From Pyropia yezoensis (taxonomy: Eukaryota; Rhodophyta; Bangiophyceae; Bangiales; Bangiaceae), in NCBI GenBank assembly GCA_009829735.1, contig CM020618.1:20693346-20757345 (forward strand): 64,000 bases of DNA. The letters run 5' to 3'. Shown one piece after another: positions 21,299-32,200 of the stretch. Position 1 is the stretch's first letter, and each line of letters begins with the position of its first letter. Below the pieces are notes generated by a model, which saw only the letters and a program-made list of their open reading frames with translations, did no database searches and was not told the origin of the DNA. Made by a program: the position numbers and the translations under genes.

Positions 21299-23407
21299 AT
21301 GGGGATGTGGCTGACGCACTGGGCGGGCACACTCTTCGCCGCCACCGCCGCCTCTGTCGGGCTGCTGTGTGCAGTTGGGGGGTTGGCCACACCAGGGGGC
21401 GTCGTCGCGGCAGAGGCGGCGGTGACGGGCAGAGGCGGCAGCGGTCTGGGCGTGGTGTTGCTGGCACAACGGGGACAGGCGGTGTGGAGAGCCGCCGGTC
21501 ATGGCGACAGCCCGACTGTGAGGCTCGTGCGGCAGGTGGACTCGGCGGCGGTGCCGTCTGTGGCGCCGGTACCAGCGCCAGCAGATGCTGCCAGTGGGAA
21601 AGGTGCTGCTGCGGCGGCAGTTGCCACTTCCGCGGCTGAGCCTGCGCTCTCGGGGTCGGCCCCCGCCGTCGACGCGAGCGTGGTGACATCGCCGCCTGCA
21701 GGGGGTGAAGGCGCTGCTGTCGCCAGCAGCGTGTCGCCCACACCGGTGGTGGTTGCGGACGCCACCCCGGCGGCGGCGGCCACTCCCGACGCATTGTCGG
21801 CCTCGCCTGGGGTGACCCCGGGTGTGGCTGCGTCGCCAGCGGCGACGGCGGCTGGGGAGCCGCCCCCGAGCGATGCGGACGTGCGGGCGGGCTTTACTCT
21901 TTCGTTGTTGTCTGAGGACCGCAACGACGAGGCGTTTTCTACCATACCCATTGTCGGCCCCACCGATGGTGTGCGAGCTGCATTTGCAGAGAATTGCACG
22001 TTACCTGCGGAGGCCTCACCAGACAGCAGTGTCACGACTACGACTGCCACCCGCGCGGCGGTCGGGGAACCCTGTCATGCGGAAGGCGTCTACGCTGACC
22101 GGATGTCGTTTCAAATGGTTCTCTCCCGCCATGTTTTTGACCACCTCAACTCTGGTACGCCCGCAGTGACTGTGAGCGGCGGCAACGCACACCCAGCACT
22201 GGACCATTGGAACCTGGATCCAGAGGGTCTCACCGGCGCTTTTACCATCCTCTATCGTTGTGCTGCTGGCACGCCTGGGGCGGTTTCCACTATTGGTCTC
22301 GCTTTTGGCCTCTCCCCTTCGGTCGTGGTGCGGCTGCGGTGGGTCAAGCGCTGTGGTGGAGGACCCAACACGCTGATAGACATCCGCTACGTCGATGACG
22401 ATGTGCAGGAGGTGCCCTTCGGAGGGATTGACGTGGCAGGTGCGACCACCAACCTTACCACCATCGGGCCCATGGAATCGGCCACACGGGTGATGCTGCA
22501 CCTGCGGTCACCAGCACAGACGCTCGACTACGCAGTACCGATGGTGGTCTCTTCGGATGCGTCCATCCTTGGAGTGGAGTTGCGAGGCGGTCCGGTTGTG
22601 ACCGCCGGTACGCTGTCAGCAGATGCACCCGCCGAGCTTCGCGTGCTGTATACTTGTACCCTCTCGGGAGAGGCCGTCGTGTCTTTGCGCTTGCAGATAC
22701 CCCCCTGGGACGACGTCACGGCTATGTGGAAGAAAGATTGCGGGGGTGGCGCTCCGCCTGGGCTCGATGTCCGCCTCGTGGCCGGCGGTGGTGTGCCTGC
22801 CGATGCGCTTGTGATGGAGGGCGGCGCTGTCCAGTCGGCATTTGCGGTCGATGAAAACACGTCGACGCCTGCTGCGGGCACTGGCAACGGAACGTACTAC
22901 ACCCTCCCTGCCGCGGCGACGGAAGCGACCTTTGTGCTGACCAACAACGGGGCCCACCTGCATCTGGCAAGCGTGACGCTGACCGTGGCCGACCCGCACG
23001 TTCTCATCGCATCAGTCGAGGCCCCCTCTTCGCGCGGTCCCGCTGGTTTTTTCGGAGTCCGCGGCCCCCCCTACCTTGGTTCTTCCGGGGTGGTGCTCGA
23101 ACGGGGCGACGCCGCCCGCCTAAAGGTGCGGCTGGTGTGCATCCGCGCGGGTCCGGCGACCGTCCTCGTCACTCTCCCGTCCATGGCATACGCCCACGTG
23201 GAGTGGGGTTTTGTCAAGGTGTGTGACGCGCCAACGCGGATCGTGCGGGGGGGTGGGGGGATCCGCACGGCGGGGGGGGTGGCCAAGACGCTGGTGGTCC
23301 TTGCCGCCCTGGGAGGCGGTGGCTGGGCCGTGATGCGCGCTGTCCGCGCACGACGACAAACGCGGTACGCGGCACTGTCGGCGGGGGCGCCCACGGCTAC
23401 CTTCTGA
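21299..23407 (+). CDS. Type I membrane protein with three repeated Cys/Trp domains, unknown
   Basis: Encodes 702 aa from ATG 21299 (ATG 21305 is equally possible). It has a hydrophobic N-terminus (LTHWAGTLFAATAASVGLL), then about 150 residues of Ala/Pro/Val-rich sequence. Three tandem domains follow, each ending in a W-x(1-3)-K-x-C element: RWVKRCGGG near residue 348, MWKKDCGGG near 476 and EWGFVKVCD near 634. Each also has an upstream L/V-x-Y/C-x-C element (LYRCAAG, LYTCTLSG, LVCIRAG) about 30-35 residues earlier. Spacing suggests a beta-sandwich module with one disulphide; that is inference. A C-terminal membrane helix (about 660-682) is followed by a short basic tail RARRQTRYAAL. A cell-surface or wall protein is likely. 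Confidence 0.78.
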   Translation: MGMWLTHWAGTLFAATAASVGLLCAVGGLATPGGVVAAEAAVTGRGGSGLGVVLLAQRGQAVWRAAGHGDSPTVRLVRQVDSAAVPSVAPVPAPADAASGKGAAAAAVATSAAEPALSGSAPAVDASVVTSPPAGGEGAAVASSVSPTPVVVADATPAAAATPDALSASPGVTPGVAASPAATAAGEPPPSDADVRAGFTLSLLSEDRNDEAFSTIPIVGPTDGVRAAFAENCTLPAEASPDSSVTTTTATRAAVGEPCHAEGVYADRMSFQMVLSRHVFDHLNSGTPAVTVSGGNAHPALDHWNLDPEGLTGAFTILYRCAAGTPGAVSTIGLAFGLSPSVVVRLRWVKRCGGGPNTLIDIRYVDDDVQEVPFGGIDVAGATTNLTTIGPMESATRVMLHLRSPAQTLDYAVPMVVSSDASILGVELRGGPVVTAGTLSADAPAELRVLYTCTLSGEAVVSLRLQIPPWDDVTAMWKKDCGGGAPPGLDVRLVAGGGVPADALVMEGGAVQSAFAVDENTSTPAAGTGNGTYYTLPAAATEATFVLTNNGAHLHLASVTLTVADPHVLIASVEAPSSRGPAGFFGVRGPPYLGSSGVVLERGDAARLKVRLVCIRAGPATVLVTLPSMAYAHVEWGFVKVCDAPTRIVRGGGGIRTAGGVAKTLVVLAALGGGGWAVMRAVRARRQTRYAALSAGAPTATF

Positions 23408-24490
23408 GCCCCTTGGGGCACCTTGTGCGTGGGGAGGAGTACGAAAGGGCGGTTCTGTGCTGTTCAGACAAAGCCCACTGCACTGAGATGGCAACATCAC
23501 GTCCCTTTCGTCTGGCGACTGGTGTCTACCGCGGTGGACAGTGGCCTTGATTAGGTCTCCGGGACGATGGCGTTGCCTGCCTCTCTTTCGGTTGTCTTGT
23601 GATATCTCTGTTCGTCGGACGTGTGTGACACGCCTCGTTTCTGCCGAGACCTGCCGTCGCTGTCGCCACCTCGCCACCGCCGCCGTCCTCTGCCCTCGGC
23701 TGTGCGGAAGGCGGGCAGTGGGTGCGAGCGTGCCACATGGCCCGCGCGTATGACTCGTATGGCATGTTATCCTGTGGGGTGGCGTTTTTGTCGAAATCCG
23801 CCCGCATCGCTTCTCATCATGATGATCTGTGGGCCAGAACCCCCTCAAGGACGTGTGGGCGAGTCTGGGCAAGAGGAGGACTCGTGCTAGATATTGTCAG
23901 CACCGCCGGCGGAGGCAGCCACCGCCGCCCGCCAACGGTTGTCTGGGTCCCCTCGCTGCGGACCACCAGTCAGCGCCCAGCCAGACCCTGACCATCTAAC
24001 GTCCCGCGGCGGCAGAAAGCGGGACCCCAGCCCCCCCCCCCCCGCCTGCCCCGTACCTACCATGCCTCTTCCCCACCCCTTGCGTCGCCTGACCAGGGGC
24101 AGCCCGTTGTGTCTGAAACGTGGGCGACGCTGAAGGGTGCAGGGGGACGGGCGCAGCCGGGGAGGCCGACGGTATCTACCCGCTCAGCTCTCCAGCGCAA
24201 GTGTGGGCGCATGTCGCCCTCGCGATCAGCAACGACCTCTGCTGGGCCAGCCTCGAGCGGTGCTGGCCTTCTCCTCCTGCCAAGGAGGCCACCGTGGCTG
24301 ACCGAGATCATAGCTACTAACATTTATCACCGCTATTGTTGTTAGCAAATGTTCGGATTCGACACACCCTCTTAAGATCTAATTACGCTTGGTCTTGAGG
24401 CACGACCTTTCCGACAGTTCTGCGGAGGTGCCATGACACGGCCTGCACAAGAGACCATGGTTGTCACAGAAAAACCGTACACATAAATAC

Positions 24491-24532
24491 GTACGTTATG
24501 CATTTTATAACGTACGTTATGCATTTTATAAC
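24491..24532. repeat. Perfect 21-bp tandem duplication in an AT-rich island
   Basis: The unit GTACGTTATGCATTTTATAAC occurs twice without change at 24491-24511 and 24512-24532. The surrounding 250 bp is strikingly AT-rich for this window. It may be a fragment of an organelle or a mobile element, or a scaffold-attachment type sequence. No function is assigned. Confidence 0.85.
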
Positions 24533-24776
24533 ATATAGGTTAATCTACATAAAATTAATCTATGTATCTGGATCTTTTACGCTTTATGGTTGATCCAATA
24601 GAAATCATGTATGCTGGGCCGAGGATCGTATGTAGTTCGCAACTTCCAGTTGTGGCGAATTCAACCGTGGCTGCATTGTGCTTGCGGCCGCGGCAACGGA
24701 CTGTCGGATGCTAGCCAATAGTGACGCCGGATTGGACGATGTCGATGATTGCGTATCACACGTGTACCTGCGCAGG

Positions 24777-25134
24777 CGTGCTTAAACCGTGGTTCAGGAA
24801 AAGGGCCCGTAACCGCCTTCACGTTTTGCGGATCCGATTGCGGACCCCTCTCACGGTACCAGACGCCCAGCTTTTGCCCTATATGTTGCCCTCCAGCTGT
24901 GGCAATGTCCTCCGGCGACAACCGCCATGCTACCATACATTGTCTTGAAGCGCAGGGCGTGACGCTACGCATGGTCGTCGTGCGCATCGTGGATGTCGCC
25001 CGAGGATGGCCACAGCTGTCGGGCAAAAAAAGAGGGCAAAAACTGGCCGTATGGTACTGTGAGAGGGGTCCGCAATCGGATCCGCAAGACGTGACGGCGG
25101 TTGCGGGCCCTTCTCCCGAGCCGCGGTGTAAGCA
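24777..25134. repeat. Foldback with ~140-bp arms
   Basis: The left arm 24777-24920 matches the reverse complement of 24994-25134. Over an 80-bp core (from AAGGGCCCG to TTTTGCCCT) the arms differ at about 7 positions, roughly 91% identity. The central spacer is about 73 bp. This is a foldback/MITE-type structure or two copies of one element inserted head to head. Both arms have diverged, so it is not recent. Confidence 0.75.
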
Positions 25135-26032
25135 CCACTACGCTGATTGGCGCGTTCCGGGCGAGGATATTTGCATCGACCGCGTGCTGGCGGTGCCCTG
25201 CTGACCTGTTGGAGACCAAGTGGAGGGTGCCGCTCGTGCATATGTCTGGCTCGTTGCGTGCGCGCACCTGCGTTTTTGTGCGTGCACGAGGGGGGGGGGT
25301 CTTGGCTCGAGCCTGTGTGGGAGCGCCCGCATGCCTGAGGGTGCCAGGCGTGCACGGGTGCCCATGTGAGCGCGTGTGCGTGCGCGTGGCATGTGGGGCC
25401 TGTGGCAGCCCGTACATGAGGGTGGGCACACCGCGCTGAGGGGACGATAGCGTGAGAGAGAGAGAGATCGAACGACGAAGAAGAAGGACTCTTGGATTGC
25501 TGTGTCTGGGGCGTGCACGGAAGTCGGCTACCCCAACCTCACGGATCCGCTGCCGGTAGCAGGCCATGAGTCTGATGCTATGCCTGCCAATACTGCCACA
25601 CTCGCGAGATACCTGTACTGGCGAGAGCGTGTGATCCCGTGAGTGATTGGGTGGCTGCTCAGTGTTTGTCTCTGTCTTGTCTCCCTTCGCAAGTCTCTCA
25701 GGGGACTTGATCTAAGCGGGGTACCGAGGTTGTGAAGCCGTGGGGGCCTGGAGTTGAAATGCCTGCCTAGAAACTCACGGTGGAGCTTGTGAGGACGTAC
25801 CTTAAGGTCTACGTCACGACCCCTCCTGGGTAACACCGGAGCTTCGGCAAGGCTGGCGTCCGGACGCCCGCACCCCTGAGAGGGTGTCTCGGGAGATTGG
25901 CGTGAAGGGGAGCGGCGGCGGCGGCAGGCATTGGGTGGTTGACCTGCGCGCATCGGTGGATTTGGGACCTGTGACTACCTTTGTTCTATCAACGACTACC
26001 TTTCAATCGAGAAGCCACGTGAAAACCTCAAC

Positions 26033-26637
26033 ATGGCGGACCCGCCGCGAAGCGATATACCCCCTTCCACTCATTTTACAGCACTCGCGAATCCAGGCAT
26101 GCTATCGGAGGAGCAGATGGGCTTTGTATCATCAATGCGCATGCTTGAGGCGGAGGTACGCGAGTAAATGTTATCTGGCGAGCAGGTGAAGGCCACTGTG
26201 GCTGGGCTGCTTCCTCCGGCTCTTCTAGCAGCAATCTTCCCGTCGCGTTATCATGTCGCTGGCTACGTCGCTCTACGATGATCTCGAGGAATCGCGTGGC
26301 CGCCAACCAGAGGGCATCTGAGATTGTCGCTGCTGGGCTTCGAGCTGGCGGGAGTGGGGCCACCAGCCAAACTCCGTCGCCTGCGCACCGCAGAAGCGCA
26401 TCTCCTCCAGTTGGTAAGCGCACCGCGCATGAAGTTGCCATGCGCTTTCGTGACGCGTCGTCCGAGTCCTCTTGAAGCCCTGGGGACGCCTGGTTGAAGT
26501 AAGTTGCGGATCTTCAGCAGATGGCGCGCGACTACGCCCTCAGCCTGGAGCAAGAGTCCAGTAAATGCGCGACATCATGAGTGGCGACGCTAAGCAGGTC
26601 TATCTGGACAAGACGCAGTCGCTGTGGCAGTATTGAC
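26033..26637 (+). pseudogene. Decayed ORF fragments, unknown protein
   Basis: An ATG at 26033 opens a normal-looking start, MADPPRSDIPPSTHFTALAN, that stays open for about 40 codons to a TAA at 26165. Further protein-like pieces follow in other frames, for example MSGDAKQVYLDKTQSLWQY ending in TGA at 26635. The pieces read like one protein broken by stops and shifts, or spliced by introns I cannot place. It sits just upstream of the first retrotransposon and may be an older mobile-element remnant. Confidence 0.35.
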
Positions 26638-26805
26638 CCCCAGGTAGGGGGGCAACACGTGCCATGCAAGGGGCGGCAGGCCACTAGCCTGATCCGTTCC
26701 TCCCCCTGCATTTGCGTCCATATTCCCTAAGTTTGGGATAGTTAGCTTAGTAGCAAATCCAACTTGGATTTGAGGGTTTTCTGCATTTATCGTTTTGAAT
26801 TTTCG

Positions 26806-27092
26806 TGTGGCCCGGTGGGCAGGTGCTGGGGTGGGAGATTCTGAGTGGCGAGATTCTGAGTGGACCCTGGGGGGATAAGGGGAGGGACAGCGGGGCTTGG
26901 CCCTGCGTCCCCGTCCCGACCAAGAAACTGTTGGACCACACACCATCCTCTTGTTTGTCCGTGGGGGGTTTGCCCCACAACAGGGACAGAGTGTGTGCGA
27001 CTTGCACTTCTTCCGGTTTCCCCGACACGGGTGGCAGCCCTTGTACACCGCCCCAACTTGGGTGCCGTGTGTGCAAGTGGGTTTTTGCCACA
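26806..27092 (+). repeat. Candidate 5' LTR of element 1
   Basis: The 287-bp stretch begins TGTGGC and ends GCCACA, a perfect 6-bp terminal inverted repeat with TG...CA ends. A tRNA-primer-like TGG sequence follows 2 nt later. The partner LTR would be in the gap, so the boundaries rest only on the ends and position. Confidence 0.5.
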
Positions 27093-27094
27093 TT

Positions 27095-27111
27095 TGGTGG
27101 AGCAGCAGGGG
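27095..27111 (+). other. Candidate primer-binding site
   Basis: TGGTGGAGCAGCAGGGG begins 2 nt after the putative LTR end, where a sequence complementary to a tRNA 3' end (...CCA) is expected. It does not match the common initiator-Met primer site TGGTATCAGAGC. Which tRNA would pair is unknown. Confidence 0.4.
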
Positions 27112-27211
27112 ACAGAGGTAAACTTTACCTCCGGGTGCACCCGGGTGTAGGGGGCCCTCTGTCTCAGAGGAACGGTGGACTTGGACCGTGTCATACGGAT
27201 CGTCAGCCAAC

Positions 27212-29158
27212 ATGGCTAGTTCGGACCCCCCGTCGTCCGGGGAGTACACGGGTGACGCACGTACTTCAGTGCCTTTGAATACTGGTGAGACCCAGGTGGG
27301 TTTACCTGGGGTCGCAGAGGGACTAGAGGTCCCTCAAGCCAGCTGGACTGGAAGTGCGGGCGGGCAACAGGCCACCCCGACTCAGTCGGGAGTTCACTCG
27401 GGTGACACTTCTGATGTGGGTGGGCCGAAGTCTGGCCACCGTGTGGTATACTCAACGGGAACGTCCCAAGGGGTGAGGACTGTCCCCGCGGGTTCCACTC
27501 GGGTTGGAGCCAACTTTGACATGGAGCCGTCGCCAACTAGGCTTTCGGAGGACGGCGGACCTCCGTTGGTCGGCGATGGGCTCGCGCCCATGCCCCCGGT
27601 TGAGACCCCTGAGGAACGTGGTTACCCCTCAGGTGGACTCCCGGAGGCGGACCGAGACTCAACTGGAGTCGTCAATCCACTCCTCGCGGAAACTGTCCGT
27701 CGGGAGGCGACCAATGTGTTGCGGCAGACTTTGCCGGACCTGGTGGTCACGATGACGAATACTATTCTGAATCAGATTGTGGCGAGTTTGCCAGATGGCC
27801 TTAATGTCCAGACCGGATTGGGGCTTTCGAGCCCGCAGGCGCAAGGGGAATCCCTCCTCACGCCTATCTCGGGTCGCCCCGAACAGGGGGCGACACCTGT
27901 GACTCCCAACGAGGGAGCCACACCATACTCGGTGGGGCGTACGCCCTTCACGGGGGAGTTCCCCTCGGAAACGCCGGCGGCTACACCAAGCTCGCCGCAC
28001 CAGACTACAGGCGCTGAGGGTCAACTTACCCCAGTGCCACAGCGGCTGTTCCCTCAACGTGAGGTGCCGCCCAAGATCCAGGTAGCCAACCCGGTCTACC
28101 AGAGGATCTTTGATTGTGAGACCTACGCCCTCCACAACAAGTCGGTGGCGTATGGTCCTGACCAGGCCCGAGCCATGGGCCGTGCCAAGAAGAATGCACT
28201 TCACTCTTTTGGGCACAAAGCGGAGTGGGATGGAGCTCCCCCCCTCCGTGTCTTTGAGTTCCTACGTCGTTTCACAAAAGCCTGTGACGACAATGCCATA
28301 AGTAAAGGCATGGCTTTTTACATGCTACAGGAGTTTACGAAGGGCGACCTGCGGACAGAACTTATGTCCGTCATGCCAAGCTCCTCAAGTGGAGGCGCTG
28401 GGGAGGTGACGTCCTATTTGGAGCTTGTCAACTGGTTGCTGAGAGCCATGGTTGATGAAGCGGCGCTGGCTTCTCAAGTAGAGGAGTTTACGCAAGCCCA
28501 TCAGGACGAGGCGGAGGACGAGTTGTCCTTTGCGGAGCGAGTCCGTAAGCTCAACAATCTTTGTGGGTTTCTTCATCCACAAGCTGTGGTGAAGAGTCGG
28601 TTTGTGGAGGGACTCCATTGGTCAGTCCGGATGGAGACCCGGGAGCATAACACTGCTCGGGCGACCCTGGCCGAGTTGGCTAGGTTCGCGTACCGCAGAG
28701 GCGAGGCCTACCGCAAGTTGCGGGAGGAACAACGCCAGGAGCGTCAGGCCGAGTTGGCCAAGGAACGTGCGGAGGCGCGCCAGGCCAGAGAGTTGAGAGA
28801 GGCACGCCGAATCCGCAAGGAGAGGGTGGTAGCTGCCGTGGGGACTTCCCAGGGTACCTCTTCGTCTTCCCCAGTCGGGAAGACCCCTCCCGGAATAGAC
28901 AATCGGTGTTGGAACTGCAACTCCGATGGACACTGGGCATATGATTGCCCCAAGTTGAGTAAACGCATCCAACAACTTGTTAGGAATGCGAGTAAGAAGT
29001 CGGCTACGAACGAAGTACGTTCACGCCGCGAGGGTGGGTCTCGACCGGTCGTCGCGGTCGCCACACCCTCGGCGGAGGAGGCGGACACGTCGTCCTCGGA
29101 CTCGTCGTCTTCCTCCCCGCCCTCAGATTCGGACGCCAAGTCGGCGGGAAACGAATGA
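27212..29158 (+). CDS. gag: Gag polyprotein of element 1 (intact)
   Basis: A 648-aa Gag. The first ATG is 27212; the few upstream codons in frame have only a GTG. The first 280 residues are Gly/Pro/Thr-rich. A capsid-type region of the retrotransposon Gag family spans about residues 290-490 (FEFLRRFTKACDDNAISKGM ... LSFAERVRKLNNLCGF). An Arg/Glu-rich helix follows, then one CCHC zinc knuckle at about residues 566-579 (CWNCNSDGHWAYDC), which binds nucleic acid. The tail is Ser/Asp-rich. The ORF has no stop or shift, in contrast to the pol behind it. Gag would form the virus-like particle in the cytoplasm. Confidence 0.9.
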   Translation: MASSDPPSSGEYTGDARTSVPLNTGETQVGLPGVAEGLEVPQASWTGSAGGQQATPTQSGVHSGDTSDVGGPKSGHRVVYSTGTSQGVRTVPAGSTRVGANFDMEPSPTRLSEDGGPPLVGDGLAPMPPVETPEERGYPSGGLPEADRDSTGVVNPLLAETVRREATNVLRQTLPDLVVTMTNTILNQIVASLPDGLNVQTGLGLSSPQAQGESLLTPISGRPEQGATPVTPNEGATPYSVGRTPFTGEFPSETPAATPSSPHQTTGAEGQLTPVPQRLFPQREVPPKIQVANPVYQRIFDCETYALHNKSVAYGPDQARAMGRAKKNALHSFGHKAEWDGAPPLRVFEFLRRFTKACDDNAISKGMAFYMLQEFTKGDLRTELMSVMPSSSSGGAGEVTSYLELVNWLLRAMVDEAALASQVEEFTQAHQDEAEDELSFAERVRKLNNLCGFLHPQAVVKSRFVEGLHWSVRMETREHNTARATLAELARFAYRRGEAYRKLREEQRQERQAELAKERAEARQARELREARRIRKERVVAAVGTSQGTSSSSPVGKTPPGIDNRCWNCNSDGHWAYDCPKLSKRIQQLVRNASKKSATNEVRSRREGGSRPVVAVATPSAEEADTSSSDSSSSSPPSDSDAKSAGNE

Positions 29159-29232
29159 CCGTTGGAGCTGGCCGTCCGAAGCTCACAACGGCGGCCTCGG
29201 CCAAGTGGGCCAAGAGGACGAACCAACCGTGA

Positions 29233-32200
29233 CGGATACTGCGGCGACCTAAGGGAGTCCGCCCACCTCGGGTAGGACTCCCCAAGAACGTAAACCCACG
29301 TCGGGTCATCGCGGTGCTGACGGGTGAGAACTTCCAGGTGGCTGGACGGGTGCAACTTGCCCCCGGCCGCGCCTGTTGTGCCCGTATCGTACTTGATACC
29401 GGGTCAGGAGCCTCCTTGATACGCAAGTCGCTATTACCAAAGGAGGTGAAGCTCCAACGCTGGAGGTCCAAAGCTGAGTATATGATTGACATCAATGGTG
29501 GGGTACTTCCCATCGTTGGTGCCGTGACCCTACCAACTAGGTTGAGGACCCATGAGGTCGACGTGACCTATGGTGTAGTTGAGAATATATCGGTACCCCT
29601 GCTTCTGGGTACCCCTTATGTTGTTACACAAGTGCCTTTGATTTGTGGCCCTGAGTACTGGGTCAAGTTGATGAATGGGGAGACTATCCCCATCCTTGGA
29701 AAGGGAAAGTCTGTGGCTCCTGTGACAGTCTCACAGTCGAAGCCTGTTTGCTCTGTGAGGGAAGGGTTTACTGCTACCCTGCGTTTAGCCCGTAAAGTCA
29801 CGTTGCGCCCCAACTCGGTGGCGCACGTTGACGTTGTAACTGATTATACGGGGAACGGGTTGGTGCACCCTTACCCCCGTCTTGCTCGCAAGCACCAAGT
29901 GCATGTTGCCCTTGGCACGATGGACTCCAAAGCCGGAGTCCCGTGGAGGATCCAGGTGATGAACCTGAGCTCGTCGCCCCAGTACTTCAAGTCGGGAGCC
30001 AAGTTCGGCTATATCGACCAACACGAGGGACGGGTAGTAGCGGTCACCCTCAACGCGGGCGCAAGTAGCGACCCGAAGTCCGGAAAGGAGAAGCATCAAG
30101 CCAAGTCGGCCGCCTCTCCTCGACCCCATGTGAACATGGAGGGTGTTCCCCCCAGGTTGAGGGTTCAAGTTGAACGCCGCTTGGACCAATATCACAAGTT
30201 GTGGGATGGCCAATTGGGACTAATGAGAGCTACCCAACACCGGATCGAGTTGAAGCCCGGTGCACCCCCTATACGCCAACAACCGTATAGGGGAGGACCC
30301 CGTTCAAGGGGCCTCGTTAAGGAGCAAGTTGCTCGCATGGAGGCCCTCGATGTGATCGAGGCCAGCAACGCCGAGTGGGCGAGTCCGGTGGTTATCGTCC
30401 CCAAAGTTGATGGGACCCCCCGGTTCTGTATCGACTACCGTAAGCTCAACGAGAGCACGGTGAAGGACAGTTATCCCCTACCTAGGATGGACGACTGTCT
30501 GGGTTCTCTGGGGGAGGCAAACGTGTTCTCTACCCTGGACTGTAACGCGGGGTACTGGCAAATTCCCATTGCCCCGGAGGACAGGCATAAAACTATCTTT
30601 ACCTGTCACTGTGGTACCTACCAGTGCAAGCGTCTACCGTTTGGTCTGTGTAACGCGCCGGCAACTTTCCAGCGAGCTATGGACATGATTCTGGCCGGAG
30701 TACGGTGGCAGATCTGTGTCGTGTACCTAGACGATATCATTGAGTTCTCCCGAAGTCCGGAGGAACACATTGGCCATCTTGGCCAGCTGTTCAAGCTACT
30801 TGCTGACGCCGGTGTGTCACTGAAGGCGAGTAAGTGCCACCTCTTCACTCAAGAGGTGGAATACTTGGGACATGTTGTCCGTCCGGGGCGTCTCAGTGTT
30901 AACGAGAAGAACTTGAGGGCCATTCGTAAGGCTCAGTACCCCCGGACTCAGACCCAGATGAGGAGCTTCCTCGGGATGTGTAACGTGTACCGACGTTTCA
31001 CCAAGGGCTTCGCCAAGGTGGCGAAGCCGTTGAATGAGTTAGTGAGCTCAACGCTACCGAAGAACCTGCCTCCCCCAAGTCGGGTGGAGCAGGAATACTT
31101 TGAGACTCTTCGGGACCTTCTGCTGAAGCCCCCTATCCTGGCTATTCCCAGGTTGGGTGGCCACTACATCCTGGATGTGGATGCTAGCTACGACCAACTT
31201 GGTTGTGTGTTGCTTCAGCAGCAGCCGGACAAGGAGTACTTGCCGGTGGGATACTTTAGCAAGGGGCTGAACTCGGCCGAGAAGAACTACGGAGTCACCG
31301 AGTTGGAAGGATTCGCAGTGGTGTGGGCGGTGACGTCACTTCGTCACTACCTGGAGGGTGAGAAGTTCCTCATCCGCTGTGACCACCGCGCGTTGCAGTT
31401 CGTCTTTAAGACGGACTGTACGAACACTCGTCTCAATCGGTGGAGGGTGCGACTGGCACCCTTCAACTTTGACATTGAGTACCGACCTGGCAGGCAACAT
31501 GCCCTTGCCGACGGCCTCTCTCGGGTACCTACCGAGGGGCTGGACGCTAACCCAGTCGATGAGGACATCCCCATCGTGGGGGTAGTCACGCGCTCGGGTC
31601 AGGCGTTGAACCCCGAGGCGCCAGGGAACAAGAAGTACTTGCCCCTGTCCCTGGATGAGGTGGTGAAGGCCCAGGCCGAGGATCCCTTCTGCAAGTCGCA
31701 GAGGGATACACTGGATACAGTGGCGGAGACGCGGTTCTTCCTGGGAGACGATGGCCTCCTCATGAGGAGGGGGGTATTCCAGGGGACCGAACAACTTGTC
31801 GTCCCCGCATCCCTCAAGGGCAGTATCCTTGAGAGGGAGCACAACGCTCCCACGGGTGGACACCTGGGGTCTAGTAAACTGTACCAGACCCTGAGGACCA
31901 GGTAGTACTGGCCGTCCCTGGTGGTGGACATCTACAGTTGGGTGGCTGCCTGCACAAGTTGTGCACAGAACCGTCTGATGGAGCGGCGGCCTAGTACGGC
32001 TATGCTATTGTTCCCGGCCAAGGAGCCCTTCGCCGCGTTGGCGATGGACATCCTTGGGCCACTGCCAGTGACCGAGGAGGGCAACCAGTACCTCCTGGTC
32101 AGCTGTGACCGCTTCACGAAACTTACGCGAGCGATCCCACTGGCAGAGATCACGGCCATGTCGGTCGTGTCAGCCTTCCTAGATCACTGGGTTGCCGCGT

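Larger units (their letters stand above)
23408..26022. other. Intergenic region with AT-rich island and inverted repeat
   Basis: No gene is supported. It contains an AT-rich island (about 24330-24620), the foldback at 24777-25134, and a stretch of alternating purine/pyrimidine GT/GC at about 25240-25400 that could adopt Z-DNA. A short GA repeat lies at 25452-25467. Confidence 0.5.
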
